A DNA stretch of 64,000 bases from NCBI GenBank assembly GCA_963766005.1, contig CAVXYG010000008.1:496001-560000 (forward strand). The letters are read 5' to 3'. Source of the DNA: CAVXYG01 sp963766005. GTDB lineage: Bacteria > Actinomycetota > Actinomycetes > S36-B12 > GCA-2699445. A program made the translations under genes and the position numbers. Numbering within the stretch: position 1 is the first letter of the stretch; every line of letters begins with the position of its first letter. A model generated the notes under the pieces. That model worked only from the letters and a program-made list of their open reading frames with translations, did no database searches and was not told where the DNA came from. Shown here piece by piece: positions 17,498 to 26,214 of this stretch.

Positions 17498-18691
17498 TCA
17501 AGCGTAGGTGTGCGGCGCACCCGGGTCCGCGGCCGCCTGCGCGGTGACCGGGCGGCCCTTCCACCGAGTCCTTCCCCTGGCGTGGGCAGCGAGGGAATCA
17601 GCCGACAAGCCGATGAAGAGCAGGATCGACAGCGGGTGGGCCGCGCTGTCGGGCCAGACGGCCGAGCCGGTGCGGCGGGCGACTACGGCGCGGTTGGCGA
17701 CCCCGGCGGTGTAGCCGATCAGGCCGAGCGCCCGGGTGGCCGTGTCCGGGCCCACCAGGACGGCGGCGGGAGGGACGAGGTAGGCCGCGGCCAGCAGCGA
17801 CCAGGCGCCGACCGCGGACCCGGCGCGCAGCCACAGCGGCGCCGAACGCGGGCCGAACGCGGCCCACAGCGACTTGCGGTAGCCGGCCCGCAGCTCGGCG
17901 GCACTGTCGTACATGCGGCACGAGGCGAGCTCGCTGCCGTCGCAGAGCACGGTGCGCCGCCCGGCCCGCTTCATGGCGCGCGCCAATTCGATGTCCTCCA
18001 GGACGCAGTCCGCGACCGCGCGGTGCCCGCCCACGGCGCGATAGGCGTCGTTGCGGATGACGAGGAACTGCCCGTTCGCGGCGGCCAGGCTCGCGCGCCG
18101 GGATTCTGCGACCAGCGGTACGGGCAGGGTCGTCGCCCACGACCATTGCTGCATCGGCTGGACCAGCCGTGCCAGTGCGCCGCGGGACACCTGCTGCGGC
18201 CAGGGGGAGACGAAGTCGGCCTGCGTGGCGCGAAGAGTGCCGATCGCGGCGGCAATCGCATCGGGCTCCAGGACGACGTCGGCGTCGAGGAATACCAGCA
18301 CCTCCCCGGAGGCTGCGTCCGCGAGCCGCTGGCAGGCGAAGGGCTTGCCCAACCACCCCGGGGGCGGATCGACGGTCTCGCTGCGCACGGTCAACCGCGG
18401 GTCTCCCGCCCCGGCTGCGCGGGCCACGGCCGCCGTGCCGTCGCCGGAGGCGTCGTCCAGCACGGTGACGGTCAGCGCCGGCACGTTGTGCTGAGCCAGT
18501 GCCGAGGCCACCGTCGCGCCGATTCGTCCCGCCTCGTCCCGGGCCGGGATCAGGACGGCAACGGCTGCGGCGACCGGCCCCCCGGGGGCGACAGGTCGAC
18601 GCAGGTGGCGCAGGTTCGCCGCTGCGTGGACTGCCCCGGCCCCGGCCAGCGCGGCGCCGACCGCGACGATCGCCCGCCACGAACTCCTCAT
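17498..18691 (-). CDS. family 2 glycosyltransferase, carotenoid 2'-O-glycosyltransferase-like (CruG/CrtQ type)
   Basis: A 397-residue GT-A protein with an N-terminal membrane anchor. The nucleotide-sugar fold shows IPARDEAGRIGATV, VLDDASGDGT, the metal-binding FLDADVVLEPDA and the acceptor-region EDIELARAMKRAGRR. A QQWSW segment precedes two or three C-terminal membrane helices. This layout is shared by cyanobacterial CruG and staphylococcal CrtQ. ATG 18691 overlaps the CruF-like stop (ATGA) and the stop lies 3 bases before the next ATG, so it is central in a tightly packed carotenoid operon. The sugar donor is unknown. Confidence 0.8.
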   Translation of the reverse strand: MRSSWRAIVAVGAALAGAGAVHAAANLRHLRRPVAPGGPVAAAVAVLIPARDEAGRIGATVASALAQHNVPALTVTVLDDASGDGTAAVARAAGAGDPRLTVRSETVDPPPGWLGKPFACQRLADAASGEVLVFLDADVVLEPDAIAAAIGTLRATQADFVSPWPQQVSRGALARLVQPMQQWSWATTLPVPLVAESRRASLAAANGQFLVIRNDAYRAVGGHRAVADCVLEDIELARAMKRAGRRTVLCDGSELASCRMYDSAAELRAGYRKSLWAAFGPRSAPLWLRAGSAVGAWSLLAAAYLVPPAAVLVGPDTATRALGLIGYTAGVANRAVVARRTGSAVWPDSAAHPLSILLFIGLSADSLAAHARGRTRWKGRPVTAQAAADPGAPHTYA

Positions 18692-19497
18692 CGCGACCGC
18701 CAGAACGAGCGCCGAGCGACACCGCTGCGCAACCAGGGGACCAGCAGCAGGCCCATGGCTATTCCGCCAACCGCAGCCACCGAGGGCCTGCCCCAGAAGG
18801 CGGCGCTGGCCAGGACGTTCGACACGAAGACCCATGCCAGCATCGCCGCGGGCAGCCGGTCGTCGCGGGTGACGCGGTCTTCCGGCAGGGCGAGGGCCGC
18901 CAGGGAGAACAGCACCAGGCCCACGACGTACCAGCCGACGAAGTTCTGCGCCGGGATCCCCGGGATGCCCGGCAGCGCCGGCTCGGACTGCTGCCAGGTC
19001 CAGTGGCCCTCGGCCACCATCTGCGGGTCCAGGAAGAGGTCCCAGGCCGTCAGCAGCGCAGCCGCGTACAGCGTCTGCAGCGCGCGGTTGGCTGCCGTGC
19101 GCCGCGCGGCCAGCAGGATCGGGTAGGCCATCATGAGCCACGCGAGCGGGATCACGATCGGGACCGGACCCAGCTTCGGGCCCAGCGAGTCGGCGTAGCT
19201 GTAGTCCCCGAACGGCCATCCGGTCGTCGTGCCGATCGCCTCGGCGGTCCAGCCCACGCCGATCGCGATCGCGGCGTAGATCGCAGCCCACGCCGCGCCT
19301 CTGCTGACCGCCGCGTGCCAGACGCTGGCCGTCGCGAACAGGACCACCGAGGCGATCGTCGTTGCGTCGCGGGCGTGCTCCGGCACGAGGACCCAGAGGA
19401 TCTGGCTGAGCACCGTTGCCAGTGCAGCGGCGACCGCGATCATCTCCGGTTGCAGGCGGCCGCGGGGCGCAGTCACGGCCTCGGCTGCCCTGGTCAT
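18688..19497 (-). CDS. carotenoid biosynthesis protein, CruF-like (1',2'-hydratase, DUF422 family)
   Basis: A 269-residue protein with about seven membrane helices. It contains the family segments GTTTGWPFGDYSY, LAWLMMAYPILL, TAWDLFLDPQMVAEGHWTW and QNFVGWYVVGL. CruF proteins hydrate the terminal psi end of gamma-carotene-like molecules, making the tertiary hydroxyl used in myxol and deinoxanthin pathways. The ATG at 19497 overlaps the stop of the upstream YbaK gene (ATGA). In combination with the CruG-like and CrtD-like genes it predicts a carotenoid left with one acyclic, hydroxylated end. Confidence 0.8.
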   Translation of the reverse strand: MTRAAEAVTAPRGRLQPEMIAVAAALATVLSQILWVLVPEHARDATTIASVVLFATASVWHAAVSRGAAWAAIYAAIAIGVGWTAEAIGTTTGWPFGDYSYADSLGPKLGPVPIVIPLAWLMMAYPILLAARRTAANRALQTLYAAALLTAWDLFLDPQMVAEGHWTWQQSEPALPGIPGIPAQNFVGWYVVGLVLFSLAALALPEDRVTRDDRLPAAMLAWVFVSNVLASAAFWGRPSVAAVGGIAMGLLLVPWLRSGVARRSFWRSR

Positions 19498-20003
19498 GGA
19501 GATCCGGGTCCGGCGAGGTCGCCAACCTCTGCTGCTTCTCCGGCCGTGATCCGGAGCAGCTCGGCGTAGGAGCTGGGGAAGACCCATCGAGGATGGCCGG
19601 CCGGGCACCACACCTGAGGGAACCGGGCCAGCTCCACATCGACCAGTGTCTGCATGGCGACGCGGTGGGCAACCGGGGCGATGCCGTCGATCGGCTGGCC
19701 GGTCCAGCGGTGCACGTCCTCCGCGCTTGCCGGCCGCAGATCGCCGACGCCGAGGAGGGCCCCGAGAGTCAGCGGATCGGGGCGGCGGCCGCCGGAGGTC
19801 AGGACCAGCAGCGGGTCGCTGTCGATCATGAAGATCACGGAGTTGGCGACGGCGCCGACCGGCGCACCGAGCTGGGCAGCGATCTCGGCATCGGTCCGGA
19901 CATCGGCAGGCAGCGGTTGCGGGCGGCCTTGGGCGCCCAGGCCGGTCAAGGCGGCGGCCACCTGGCGCACCGATAGCGGTGCCTGGTCGTCCTGCCGGCC
20001 CAT
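19494..20003 (-). CDS. YbaK/EbsC-family aminoacyl-tRNA editing-domain protein
   Basis: A 169-residue single-domain protein of the INS/YbaK superfamily, which hydrolyses mischarged tRNAs such as Cys- or Ala-tRNA(Pro). Recognisable segments are GAVANSVIFMIDSDPLLVLTSG, a GVGDLRPASAEDVHRWTG helix and the IAPVAHR and WCPAGHP regions. The position usually holding the catalytic Lys in YbaK (VAKS) is Asn here (VANS), a variant I believe is common in actinobacterial paralogues. It is the first gene of the minus-strand operon that continues into cruF-like, cruG-like and crtD-like genes; the link to carotenoids may be only transcriptional. Confidence 0.8.
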   Translation of the reverse strand: MGRQDDQAPLSVRQVAAALTGLGAQGRPQPLPADVRTDAEIAAQLGAPVGAVANSVIFMIDSDPLLVLTSGGRRPDPLTLGALLGVGDLRPASAEDVHRWTGQPIDGIAPVAHRVAMQTLVDVELARFPQVWCPAGHPRWVFPSSYAELLRITAGEAAEVGDLAGPGSP

Positions 20004-20160
20004 GCCGCCAATGTAGGGCACGCGGGGGAGTCTGCCGCTGCACGGCTTCGGCTGGCGGCCGGTGTCGCCTCGCCGCCGCGGACCTGGCGCGCCGCGTCCG
20101 GCGATCCGCCGTGCTGCGCCGAGTTCGTCCCGGGGGTCTCCACACCGCGCACCAGGGCCG

Positions 20161-20189
20161 TTGACTGTGTCGCAGGCGGCGCCTATCGT
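20161..20189 (+). promoter_or_regulatory. sigma70-type promoter of the SOS operon
   Basis: TTGACT (20161-20166) and TATCGT (20184-20189) are separated by exactly 17 bases, a near-consensus housekeeping promoter. Transcription should start near 20196, immediately before the LexA operator, about 85 bases ahead of the DUF6504 start codon. Confidence 0.7.
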
Positions 20190-20199
20190 GATGGCTATA

Positions 20200-20215
20200 T
20201 CGAACACATGTTCGA
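20200..20215 (+). promoter_or_regulatory. lexA box: LexA operator (SOS box)
   Basis: TCGAACACATGTTCGA matches the actinobacterial/Gram-positive SOS box TCGAAC-N4-GTTCGA in both half-sites. It overlaps the expected transcription start of the promoter at 20161-20189, so bound LexA would block initiation. It lies upstream of a mutagenic polymerase operon, the expected target. Confidence 0.92.
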
Positions 20216-20278
20216 TTCCGGTTCCCCTGTCAGCATCTCGAGGGCCCCGGTGTCCGCAGGCGATCCCTTGGAGGGTCG

Positions 20279-20581
20279 ATGGCACGACAGTACGCAGATC
20301 GCATCACCGCGCACTGCGCGCAGTCGGTCTCCGGTGCCGCTGCTGCGGTCGAACCGCGGCCCGAGCGGTTCCTCTGGCGGGGGCGCCGGTACCGGGTCCT
20401 GGCCGTGGTTCAGCACTGGGTCGAGGTCGGTCTCTGGTGGCGCGGGGCCCGCGCCACCGATGAGGAGTACGACCTGTGGCGCGTCGAGGCGGCAGCGGGG
20501 CGCCAGGGCCAGGTGGGGCAGTTCGACCTGTGCCGCCACCGCGAAACCGGCCATTGGTTCCTGGTCCGGGCGTTCGACTGA
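20279..20581 (+). CDS. DUF6504-family small protein
   Basis: A 100-residue basic, Trp-rich protein (FLWRGRRYRVLAVVQHWVEVGLWWRG, then YDLWRVEA and a final HWFLVRAFD strand). This pattern fits the DUF6504 family, which in actinobacteria sits beside SOS-induced polymerase genes. Its biochemical role is unknown; an accessory role in translesion synthesis is an inference from context. The ATG follows a GGAGGG ribosome site (20270-20275). It is the first gene behind the LexA box. Confidence 0.75.
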   Translation: MARQYADRITAHCAQSVSGAAAAVEPRPERFLWRGRRYRVLAVVQHWVEVGLWWRGARATDEEYDLWRVEAAAGRQGQVGQFDLCRHRETGHWFLVRAFD

Positions 20582-20593
20582 GAGGAGCGGATC

Positions 20594-20995
20594 ATGCAGA
20601 CAGCAACGAACCCGGCGGTGCAGCCGGCCGATCCGGCGAGCGAACTGATCGCGTCGGCCACCGATGCGCTGCGGCGTGCGGAATGGGCTCCATCGGCGGC
20701 GCTGCGCTACGAGTTGGCCTACCTGTCAGTGCTGCGCAGCGGTGCCGCCGTGCTGGCGGTGCGGGCCCGGCCCCGGAGCCTGCGCACCAAGCCGCGCGGC
20801 CTGTGGGGACTGCTCGCCGCCGCTGCCCCGGAAATGGCGGAGTGGGCGGAGTTCTTCGCGCAGTGCGGGTCCTGGAGCACCGCACTGCAGGAGGGGCGGG
20901 CGACGGTCTCCGCGCGGCAGGCGGACGACCTCGTGCGGGAAGCAGAGGTATTCCTGGCCGTCGCCCGCGGCTGCATTGCCCGGACGAGGCTCTGA
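20594..20995 (+). CDS. SAV_6107-family HEPN-domain protein
   Basis: A 133-residue, mostly helical protein (ASELIASATDALRRAEW, RYELAYLSVLRSGAAVLA, a WAEFFAQCG helix, and VREAEVFLAVARG). It resembles the SAV_6107-type HEPN proteins found next to dnaE-type genes in Streptomyces. HEPN domains are often RNases or polymerase accessory modules, but the R-x4-6-H RNase motif is not evident here. The start has a GAGAGGAG ribosome site 12 bases after the DUF6504 stop, and the stop is 1 base before the dnaE ATG. Confidence 0.72.
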   Translation: MQTATNPAVQPADPASELIASATDALRRAEWAPSAALRYELAYLSVLRSGAAVLAVRARPRSLRTKPRGLWGLLAAAAPEMAEWAEFFAQCGSWSTALQEGRATVSARQADDLVREAEVFLAVARGCIARTRL

Positions 20996-20996
20996 C

Positions 20997-23900
20997 ATGG
21001 CCGAGTTCATCCATCTCCACGCCGCTTCCAGTTCGTCGCTGCGCTACGGCGCGAACACCCCGGAATCGATGGCGATTGCCGCGGCCGAGGCGGGCCAGTC
21101 CGCACTGGCTCTCACGGATCGGGACGGGGTGTACGGTGCGGTCCGTTTCGTGCGCGCCTGCGCCGATGCCGGGATCGCGCCGATCCTGGGGGTGGATCTG
21201 GCCGTGGCGCCGGTGCTGCCGCCGCCAGAGCAGCCGCTACCGGTACGACGGCGGGCGCCGGCCCGCGGCGGTGCCTGGCTGGATCTTCCGCAGCCGCGGG
21301 CGGTGTTCCTGGCCCGCGGCGCCCAGGGATGGGCGTCGCTGTGCCGGCTGGTGTCGGCTGCCCACCTCAGCGGTGAGCGGGGCGTGCCGCGGGTGACCCT
21401 GGCCCAGGTCGCCGAGCATGCGGCGGGGCTGGTCGCCTTGCTGGGTCCGGGCTCGGAGCTCGGGTGGGTGCTGCAGCGGCGCCGGCCGGATCTGGCCGAT
21501 CTGGTGGTGCGCCAGTGGCAGGAAGCGCTCGATCGAGGATGCACCGTGATCTCGGTGGTGTCGCATCGCGCGACCCACGATGGCTCCGGCTCCCGGGATG
21601 CCGGACTGCCGTTGTCGTCCGTTGCCGCCGCGCGGATGTTCGGCTGGGCAGCGCAACGCGGCCTGCCGACCGTCCTCACCAATGCGGTGCGCTACATCGA
21701 TCGGCGCAGCGCGCCGGTGGTCGATGTCCTGGATGCGGCCCGTCGCCTGGTGCCGTTGGACCGCAGGCATCGCGATCGTGCCAACGCGGAGGGTCGGTTG
21801 AAGAGTGCCTCCGAGATGGTGCAGGTGGCGGCGGAGGTCGTCCGGCTGGCGGGCCACGACGAGCGGGAGGCGGAGCGGTTGCTGGCACGGACCGTCGCGC
21901 TGGGCAGGTCCTGCTGCATCGATGCCGAGCGCGACCTCGGGATGGGCAGGGTCTACGTCCCAGAACTCGACGTCCTGCTGCCGGGGCGGCCTCGAGGGGA
22001 TGGCCATGCCGCCGCGCACGCCGTGCTGGAGCAGCGCTGCCGATCCGGCCTCGCCGATCGCGGCTACGGCGGGACAGACGCCGCCTCCCGGGCCGCGCAG
22101 CAGCGCCTCGGCGAGGAGCTCGGCACCATTGCCGCGATGGGCTTCGCCGGGTACTTCCTCACCGTTGCCGAAGTGGTCGATCTGATCCGGGGGATGGGGG
22201 TTCGGGTGGCGGCACGCGGATCCGGTGCGGGAAGTCTGGTGAACCACGCGCTCGGGATCTCCGGGGTCGATCCGATGGCGCACGGCTTGCTCATGGAGCG
22301 GTTCCTCTCACCGTTGCGGCGGGCGCTGCCCGATATCGATATCGACGTGGAGTCGGCCCGCCGGACCGAGATCTACGAGCAGATCTTGCAGCGGTTCGGC
22401 GGCCAGCGCTGCGCCTGCGTGTCGATGATGGAGACCTACCGGGTCCGGCATGCGCTGCGCGATGTCGGCGCCGCGCTCGGGCTCCCGGCAGGCGAGGTGG
22501 ACGCCTTCGCCAAGGCCTTCCCGCATATTCGCGCTCGCGATGCCCGAGCAGCTCTGCGCGACCTGCCGGAACTGCGCTCCTCCACCCTCGGCAGGCAGGC
22601 GGCTCGGGGCGAGCTGGATCACATGCTCGACCTCGTGGAGTCCCTCGATGGGCTACCGCGGCATATCGCCCTGCACCCGTGCGGGGTGCTGCTGTCGGAC
22701 GCGACGCTGCTGGACCGGACTCCGGTCGAGGCGTCCTGGATGGGCTTCCCGATGAGTCAGTTCGACAAGGACGACGTGGAGGAGCTCGGGCTGCTGAAGC
22801 TCGATGTGCTCGGCATTCGCATGCAGTCGGCGATGGCCCACGCCATCGCCGAGATCACCCGGACCGGCTGCACCGATGCCGTGAGCGGAGAGGAGTCGCC
22901 GACGGTCGATATCGACGCGGTGCCCCTGGACGACCGGGCCACCTACGACCTCATCGCATCGACCCGCACCCTGGGCTGCTTCCAGATCGAATCGCCCGGT
23001 CAGCGCGAGCTCATCGGCAAGTTTGGCCCCGAGGATTTCGAGGACATCATTATCGACATCTCGCTGTTCCGGCCCGGGCCGGTGAAGAGCGACATGGTCA
23101 CCCCGTTCCTGCAGGCCCGGCACGGCTGGGCGCAGCCGCGCTACCTGCATCCCGACCTGCGCCCAGTGCTGGCGCCGACCGCAGGAGTGGTGGTGTTCCA
23201 CGAGCAGGTCATGCAGATCATCGCGATCCTCGCCGGATGCTCGCTGGCGCAGGCGGATGAGGCCCGTCGCAGCCTCGGCTCGCCCGAGGGCCAGCAGGAG
23301 GTGCGGGGCTGGTTCTACCAGCAGGCGCTGCGGAAGGGGTACGGCCTCGCCGTGGTCGAGCAGGTGTGGGACGTGCTCATATCGTTCGCATCCTTCGGAT
23401 TCTGCAAGGCGCATGCCGCAGCGTTCGCGCTGCCCACCTACCAGTCGGCGTGGCTGAAGACCCACTACCCGGCAGCATTCCTGGCCGGGGTGCTCACCCA
23501 CGATCCCGGCATGTATCCCAAGCGCCTCATCCTCGACGATGCGCGGCACTTCGGCGTGACGATCCTGCCCATGGACATCAATGCCTCCGACGAGGTCTAC
23601 CGGGTGGAGGAGGCCCCCGACGGCTTCGGCATTCGACTGCCGTTCGGCGAGGTCAAGGGCATCTCGGAGGCCGAGGTGGCGCGCTTGGTCGCCAACCGGC
23701 CCTACGCGGATCTGGCCGACTGCTGGAACCGTGCCGGGGCATCCCGGCCGGCGATGGAGAACCTGATCCTGGTGGGAGCCTTCGACCGGCTCTACCAGAT
23801 CGGCAGCGATGTGCACGCGGTCCGTCGCCACCAGCACACCCGGCGCGATCTGGTGCTGCAGGTGGCCGAGCTCGAGCGCTTCACCCGGTCGCTGTCCCGG

Positions 23901-24695
23901 GCCGGCGGGCGCCGGCGGCCGGTTGCCCGACCCGCGGCCACGGATGATCCGGCACGCAGCGCAGCACGGCAGTCGCAGGCGCCGGCGGCCCCGTCCTGCG
24001 AGCCGGCCGCCCAGCTGTTGCTGGATCTCGGCGACGAACCGGGCGCTGCCGGCTGCAGCGGGTTGCCCGAGATGGATTCCGGGGAGCGGGTCCGCGCCGA
24101 GCTCGAGGTACTCGGCCTCGATGTAAGCATGCACGTCATGGAGTTCTACCGCCCGATGCTGGCGGAGCTGGGCACGGTGCGCGCGGTCGATCTGGTGGGG
24201 CGCCGGTCGCGCTCCGGCGTCCTGGTCGCCGGCATGAAGGTGGCCACCCAGACCCCACCGGTCCGCAGCGGCCGCCGGGTCGTGTTCCTCACCGTGGACG
24301 ACGGCACCGGACCGGCCGATGCCACCTTCTTCGAGGACGCCCAGCAGCCCTACGCCGAGACGGTGTTCCACCACTGGCTCCTGCTGGTCCGCGGCGAGGT
24401 GCGGCGCACCGGACGCCGGGGGGTCTCTATCCGGGCAACTGGCGCGTGGGATCTGCACCAGGTCATGGGAGTGTGGCGGGAATCCGGCGCCGCTGGCGTG
24501 CAGGAGTTGCTGGGGATGCCACCAGAGCGCACGGCGCCGCCCGTGCCAGGGCAAGCCCCGCGGCGCCGGATGCTGGTCCATGCCAGCGGTTTCGCGAGCA
24601 ACGTCTATGCCGATGTGCGTCCGGCGGGGGACGATGTCGGCAACGGGCCGCCGGGCAAGCTCTGGCATGCCAGCCCGGGGAGCAGCGGGTGGTGA
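20997..24695 (+). CDS. dnaE2: DNA polymerase III alpha subunit, SOS-linked (DnaE2/ImuC-like)
   Basis: A C-family DNA polymerase of 1232 residues. In order: N-terminal PHP domain (FIHLHAASSSSLRYGAN), palm with the catalytic Asp motif PDIDIDVE near residue 445, the LLKLDVLGIRMQS block with the third Asp region, fingers, helix-hairpin-helix region, a low-complexity linker with a QLLLDLGDE clamp-type motif near residue 1005, and a C-terminal OB fold (GTVRAVDLVGRRSRSGVLVAG). The PHP metal-site residues are changed (HLHAASSSS, TDRDG instead of TDHDG), so proofreading is unlikely. It lies in a LexA-controlled operon with dinB, which fits an error-prone role. It is longer than typical DnaE2, so a DnaE1-like origin is possible. 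Confidence 0.88.
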   Translation: MAEFIHLHAASSSSLRYGANTPESMAIAAAEAGQSALALTDRDGVYGAVRFVRACADAGIAPILGVDLAVAPVLPPPEQPLPVRRRAPARGGAWLDLPQPRAVFLARGAQGWASLCRLVSAAHLSGERGVPRVTLAQVAEHAAGLVALLGPGSELGWVLQRRRPDLADLVVRQWQEALDRGCTVISVVSHRATHDGSGSRDAGLPLSSVAAARMFGWAAQRGLPTVLTNAVRYIDRRSAPVVDVLDAARRLVPLDRRHRDRANAEGRLKSASEMVQVAAEVVRLAGHDEREAERLLARTVALGRSCCIDAERDLGMGRVYVPELDVLLPGRPRGDGHAAAHAVLEQRCRSGLADRGYGGTDAASRAAQQRLGEELGTIAAMGFAGYFLTVAEVVDLIRGMGVRVAARGSGAGSLVNHALGISGVDPMAHGLLMERFLSPLRRALPDIDIDVESARRTEIYEQILQRFGGQRCACVSMMETYRVRHALRDVGAALGLPAGEVDAFAKAFPHIRARDARAALRDLPELRSSTLGRQAARGELDHMLDLVESLDGLPRHIALHPCGVLLSDATLLDRTPVEASWMGFPMSQFDKDDVEELGLLKLDVLGIRMQSAMAHAIAEITRTGCTDAVSGEESPTVDIDAVPLDDRATYDLIASTRTLGCFQIESPGQRELIGKFGPEDFEDIIIDISLFRPGPVKSDMVTPFLQARHGWAQPRYLHPDLRPVLAPTAGVVVFHEQVMQIIAILAGCSLAQADEARRSLGSPEGQQEVRGWFYQQALRKGYGLAVVEQVWDVLISFASFGFCKAHAAAFALPTYQSAWLKTHYPAAFLAGVLTHDPGMYPKRLILDDARHFGVTILPMDINASDEVYRVEEAPDGFGIRLPFGEVKGISEAEVARLVANRPYADLADCWNRAGASRPAMENLILVGAFDRLYQIGSDVHAVRRHQHTRRDLVLQVAELERFTRSLSRAGGRRRPVARPAATDDPARSAARQSQAPAAPSCEPAAQLLLDLGDEPGAAGCSGLPEMDSGERVRAELEVLGLDVSMHVMEFYRPMLAELGTVRAVDLVGRRSRSGVLVAGMKVATQTPPVRSGRRVVFLTVDDGTGPADATFFEDAQQPYAETVFHHWLLLVRGEVRRTGRRGVSIRATGAWDLHQVMGVWRESGAAGVQELLGMPPERTAPPVPGQAPRRRMLVHASGFASNVYADVRPAGDDVGNGPPGKLWHASPGSSGW

Positions 24696-24699
24696 GCAG

Positions 24700-25959
24700 A
24701 TGAGTCGCAGCCAGTTGCGGCGCGGGTCCGGGCCGATAGCACTGGGCTCAGACGACACCGGATGCACGATTCTGCACGTGGACATGGATGCGTTCTACGC
24801 CTCGGTGTCCCTACTGCGGCGTCCTGATCTCGTCGGCCGTCCGGTCATCGTCGGCGGTGCCGGCAATCGTGGCGTGGTGCTGTCGGCCACCTACGAGGCG
24901 CGCGAGCTCGGGGTGCACTCGGCCATGCCGATGAGCCGTGCCCGGCGCATCGCCCCGCAGGCGGAGATCATCTCGCCGGACTTCGCCGCCTACGCCGATG
25001 CCAGCGCGGCGGTGATGGAGATCTTCGGCTCGGTCACCGACCGGGTGGAACCGCTGAGCCAGGATGAGGCGTTCCTCGACGTGGCCGGTGCGCTGCGCCG
25101 GCTCGGCAGGCCCCGGCAGATCGCCGAGATGATCCGCGCGCTAGTGCACGACGAGCAGGGCATCACCTGCTCCATCGGTATCGCGTCCAACAAGTTCATC
25201 GCCAAGATGGCATCCGGCCGATGCAAGCCAGACGGCCTGCTGCTGGTTCCGGCAGACCGCATCGTGGCGTTCCTGCACCCGATGCCGGTCGGAGCGCTGT
25301 GGGGCGTGGGGGAGCGCACCGAGGAGCGACTGCACCGGTTCGGGCTGCGCACGGTGGCCGATGTCGCCGCGACGCCGCGGCAGACCCTGATCCGGGCGTT
25401 CGGAACCGCGCTGGGCGGCCATCTGCACGACCTCGCATGGGGCCGTGATCCCCGCCGGGTGGCTCCGCAGGAGCGGGAGCGCAGCATCGGCGCCGATGAG
25501 ACCTTCGCCACCGACACCGACGATCCCGAGGTGATCCGCGCGGAGTTGCTGCGGCTGTCCGATCGTGTCGCGGTGCGGATGCGCCGCGGCGGATTCGTGG
25601 GACGAACCGTGCAGCTGCGCGTCAGGTTCGCGGACTTCACCACGATCACGCGGTCGAAGACATTGCCCGACTGCACCGATATCGGGCAGGACATCTACCG
25701 CACGGCGTCCGCGCTCTACGACGGGCTCGGGCTGCAACGGGCCAGACTGCGGCTCGTCGGCGTTCGGATGGAGCATCTCACCGACCGGGCGACGGCGGCC
25801 GAGCAATTGCTGCTCGACGCCCCAGAGCGCGGGTGGCGCGACGCGGAGCAGGCGCTCGATCGGGTGCGGGACCGATTCGGGCCGGCGAGTGTTCGGCCGG
25901 CGCGGCTCCTGGACCGCAAGGACCCCTACCGTGCGCTCCGTACCCCCCCGCAGTCGTAG
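24700..25959 (+). CDS. dinB: DNA polymerase IV, Y family (DinB)
   Basis: A 419-residue translesion polymerase. It shows the first catalytic motif HVDMDAFYASV, GVVLSATYEAR, the second catalytic motif SQDEAFLDV and CSIGIASNKFIAKMAS, then the little-finger domain from about residue 260. A QLLLDAP motif near the C terminus resembles the beta-clamp binding site. There is a 20-residue N-terminal extension before the fold. ATG 24700 follows the dnaE stop by 4 bases with GTGAGCAG before it. A longer open frame upstream is the dnaE shadow. Last gene of the SOS operon. Confidence 0.92.
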   Translation: MSRSQLRRGSGPIALGSDDTGCTILHVDMDAFYASVSLLRRPDLVGRPVIVGGAGNRGVVLSATYEARELGVHSAMPMSRARRIAPQAEIISPDFAAYADASAAVMEIFGSVTDRVEPLSQDEAFLDVAGALRRLGRPRQIAEMIRALVHDEQGITCSIGIASNKFIAKMASGRCKPDGLLLVPADRIVAFLHPMPVGALWGVGERTEERLHRFGLRTVADVAATPRQTLIRAFGTALGGHLHDLAWGRDPRRVAPQERERSIGADETFATDTDDPEVIRAELLRLSDRVAVRMRRGGFVGRTVQLRVRFADFTTITRSKTLPDCTDIGQDIYRTASALYDGLGLQRARLRLVGVRMEHLTDRATAAEQLLLDAPERGWRDAEQALDRVRDRFGPASVRPARLLDRKDPYRALRTPPQS

Positions 25960-26179
25960 TCCCCGACAGGTCTGCCGCAGGCGCGCTGCGCGGTGTCCTG
26001 CGAGTCTGCCGATCATCCCGGATATCCCCTGCCCGCCGGGTACCGCGGGCCCCCGCAGCGCTGCACCGAGGCGCCGTCACGGGAATCCCATTCCGGCATT
26101 CCGCGCGAACGGACGCGGGGCTATGATGCGCGGACAGCATGACGTCAAGGTTCGGCTTCCCACCCACAGGTGGAAGGCC

Positions 26180-26210
26180 TATCCTGGAGATAAGTCCGTA
26201 TCAGGAGGTG
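26180..26210 (+). promoter_or_regulatory. candidate -10 element and strong ribosome site of the DUF3040 gene
   Basis: TATCCT at 26180-26185 resembles a -10 hexamer, about 30 bases ahead of the GTG start. AGGAGGTG at 26203-26210 is a full Shine-Dalgarno sequence 4 bases before GTG 26215 and decides that start. The gap before it (25960-26179) shows no gene. Confidence 0.5.
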
Positions 26211-26214
26211 TCAA

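Noticed and set aside
16049..19126. A 1025-codon plus-strand frame opposite the CrtD-like, glycosyltransferase and CruF-like genes.
   Set aside because: Antisense shadow of three overlapping genes with strong family motifs; no sensible protein features.
24319..24699. A longer N terminus for DinB in the same frame.
   Set aside because: It overlaps the conserved OB-fold end of the DnaE gene; family similarity starts after ATG 24700.
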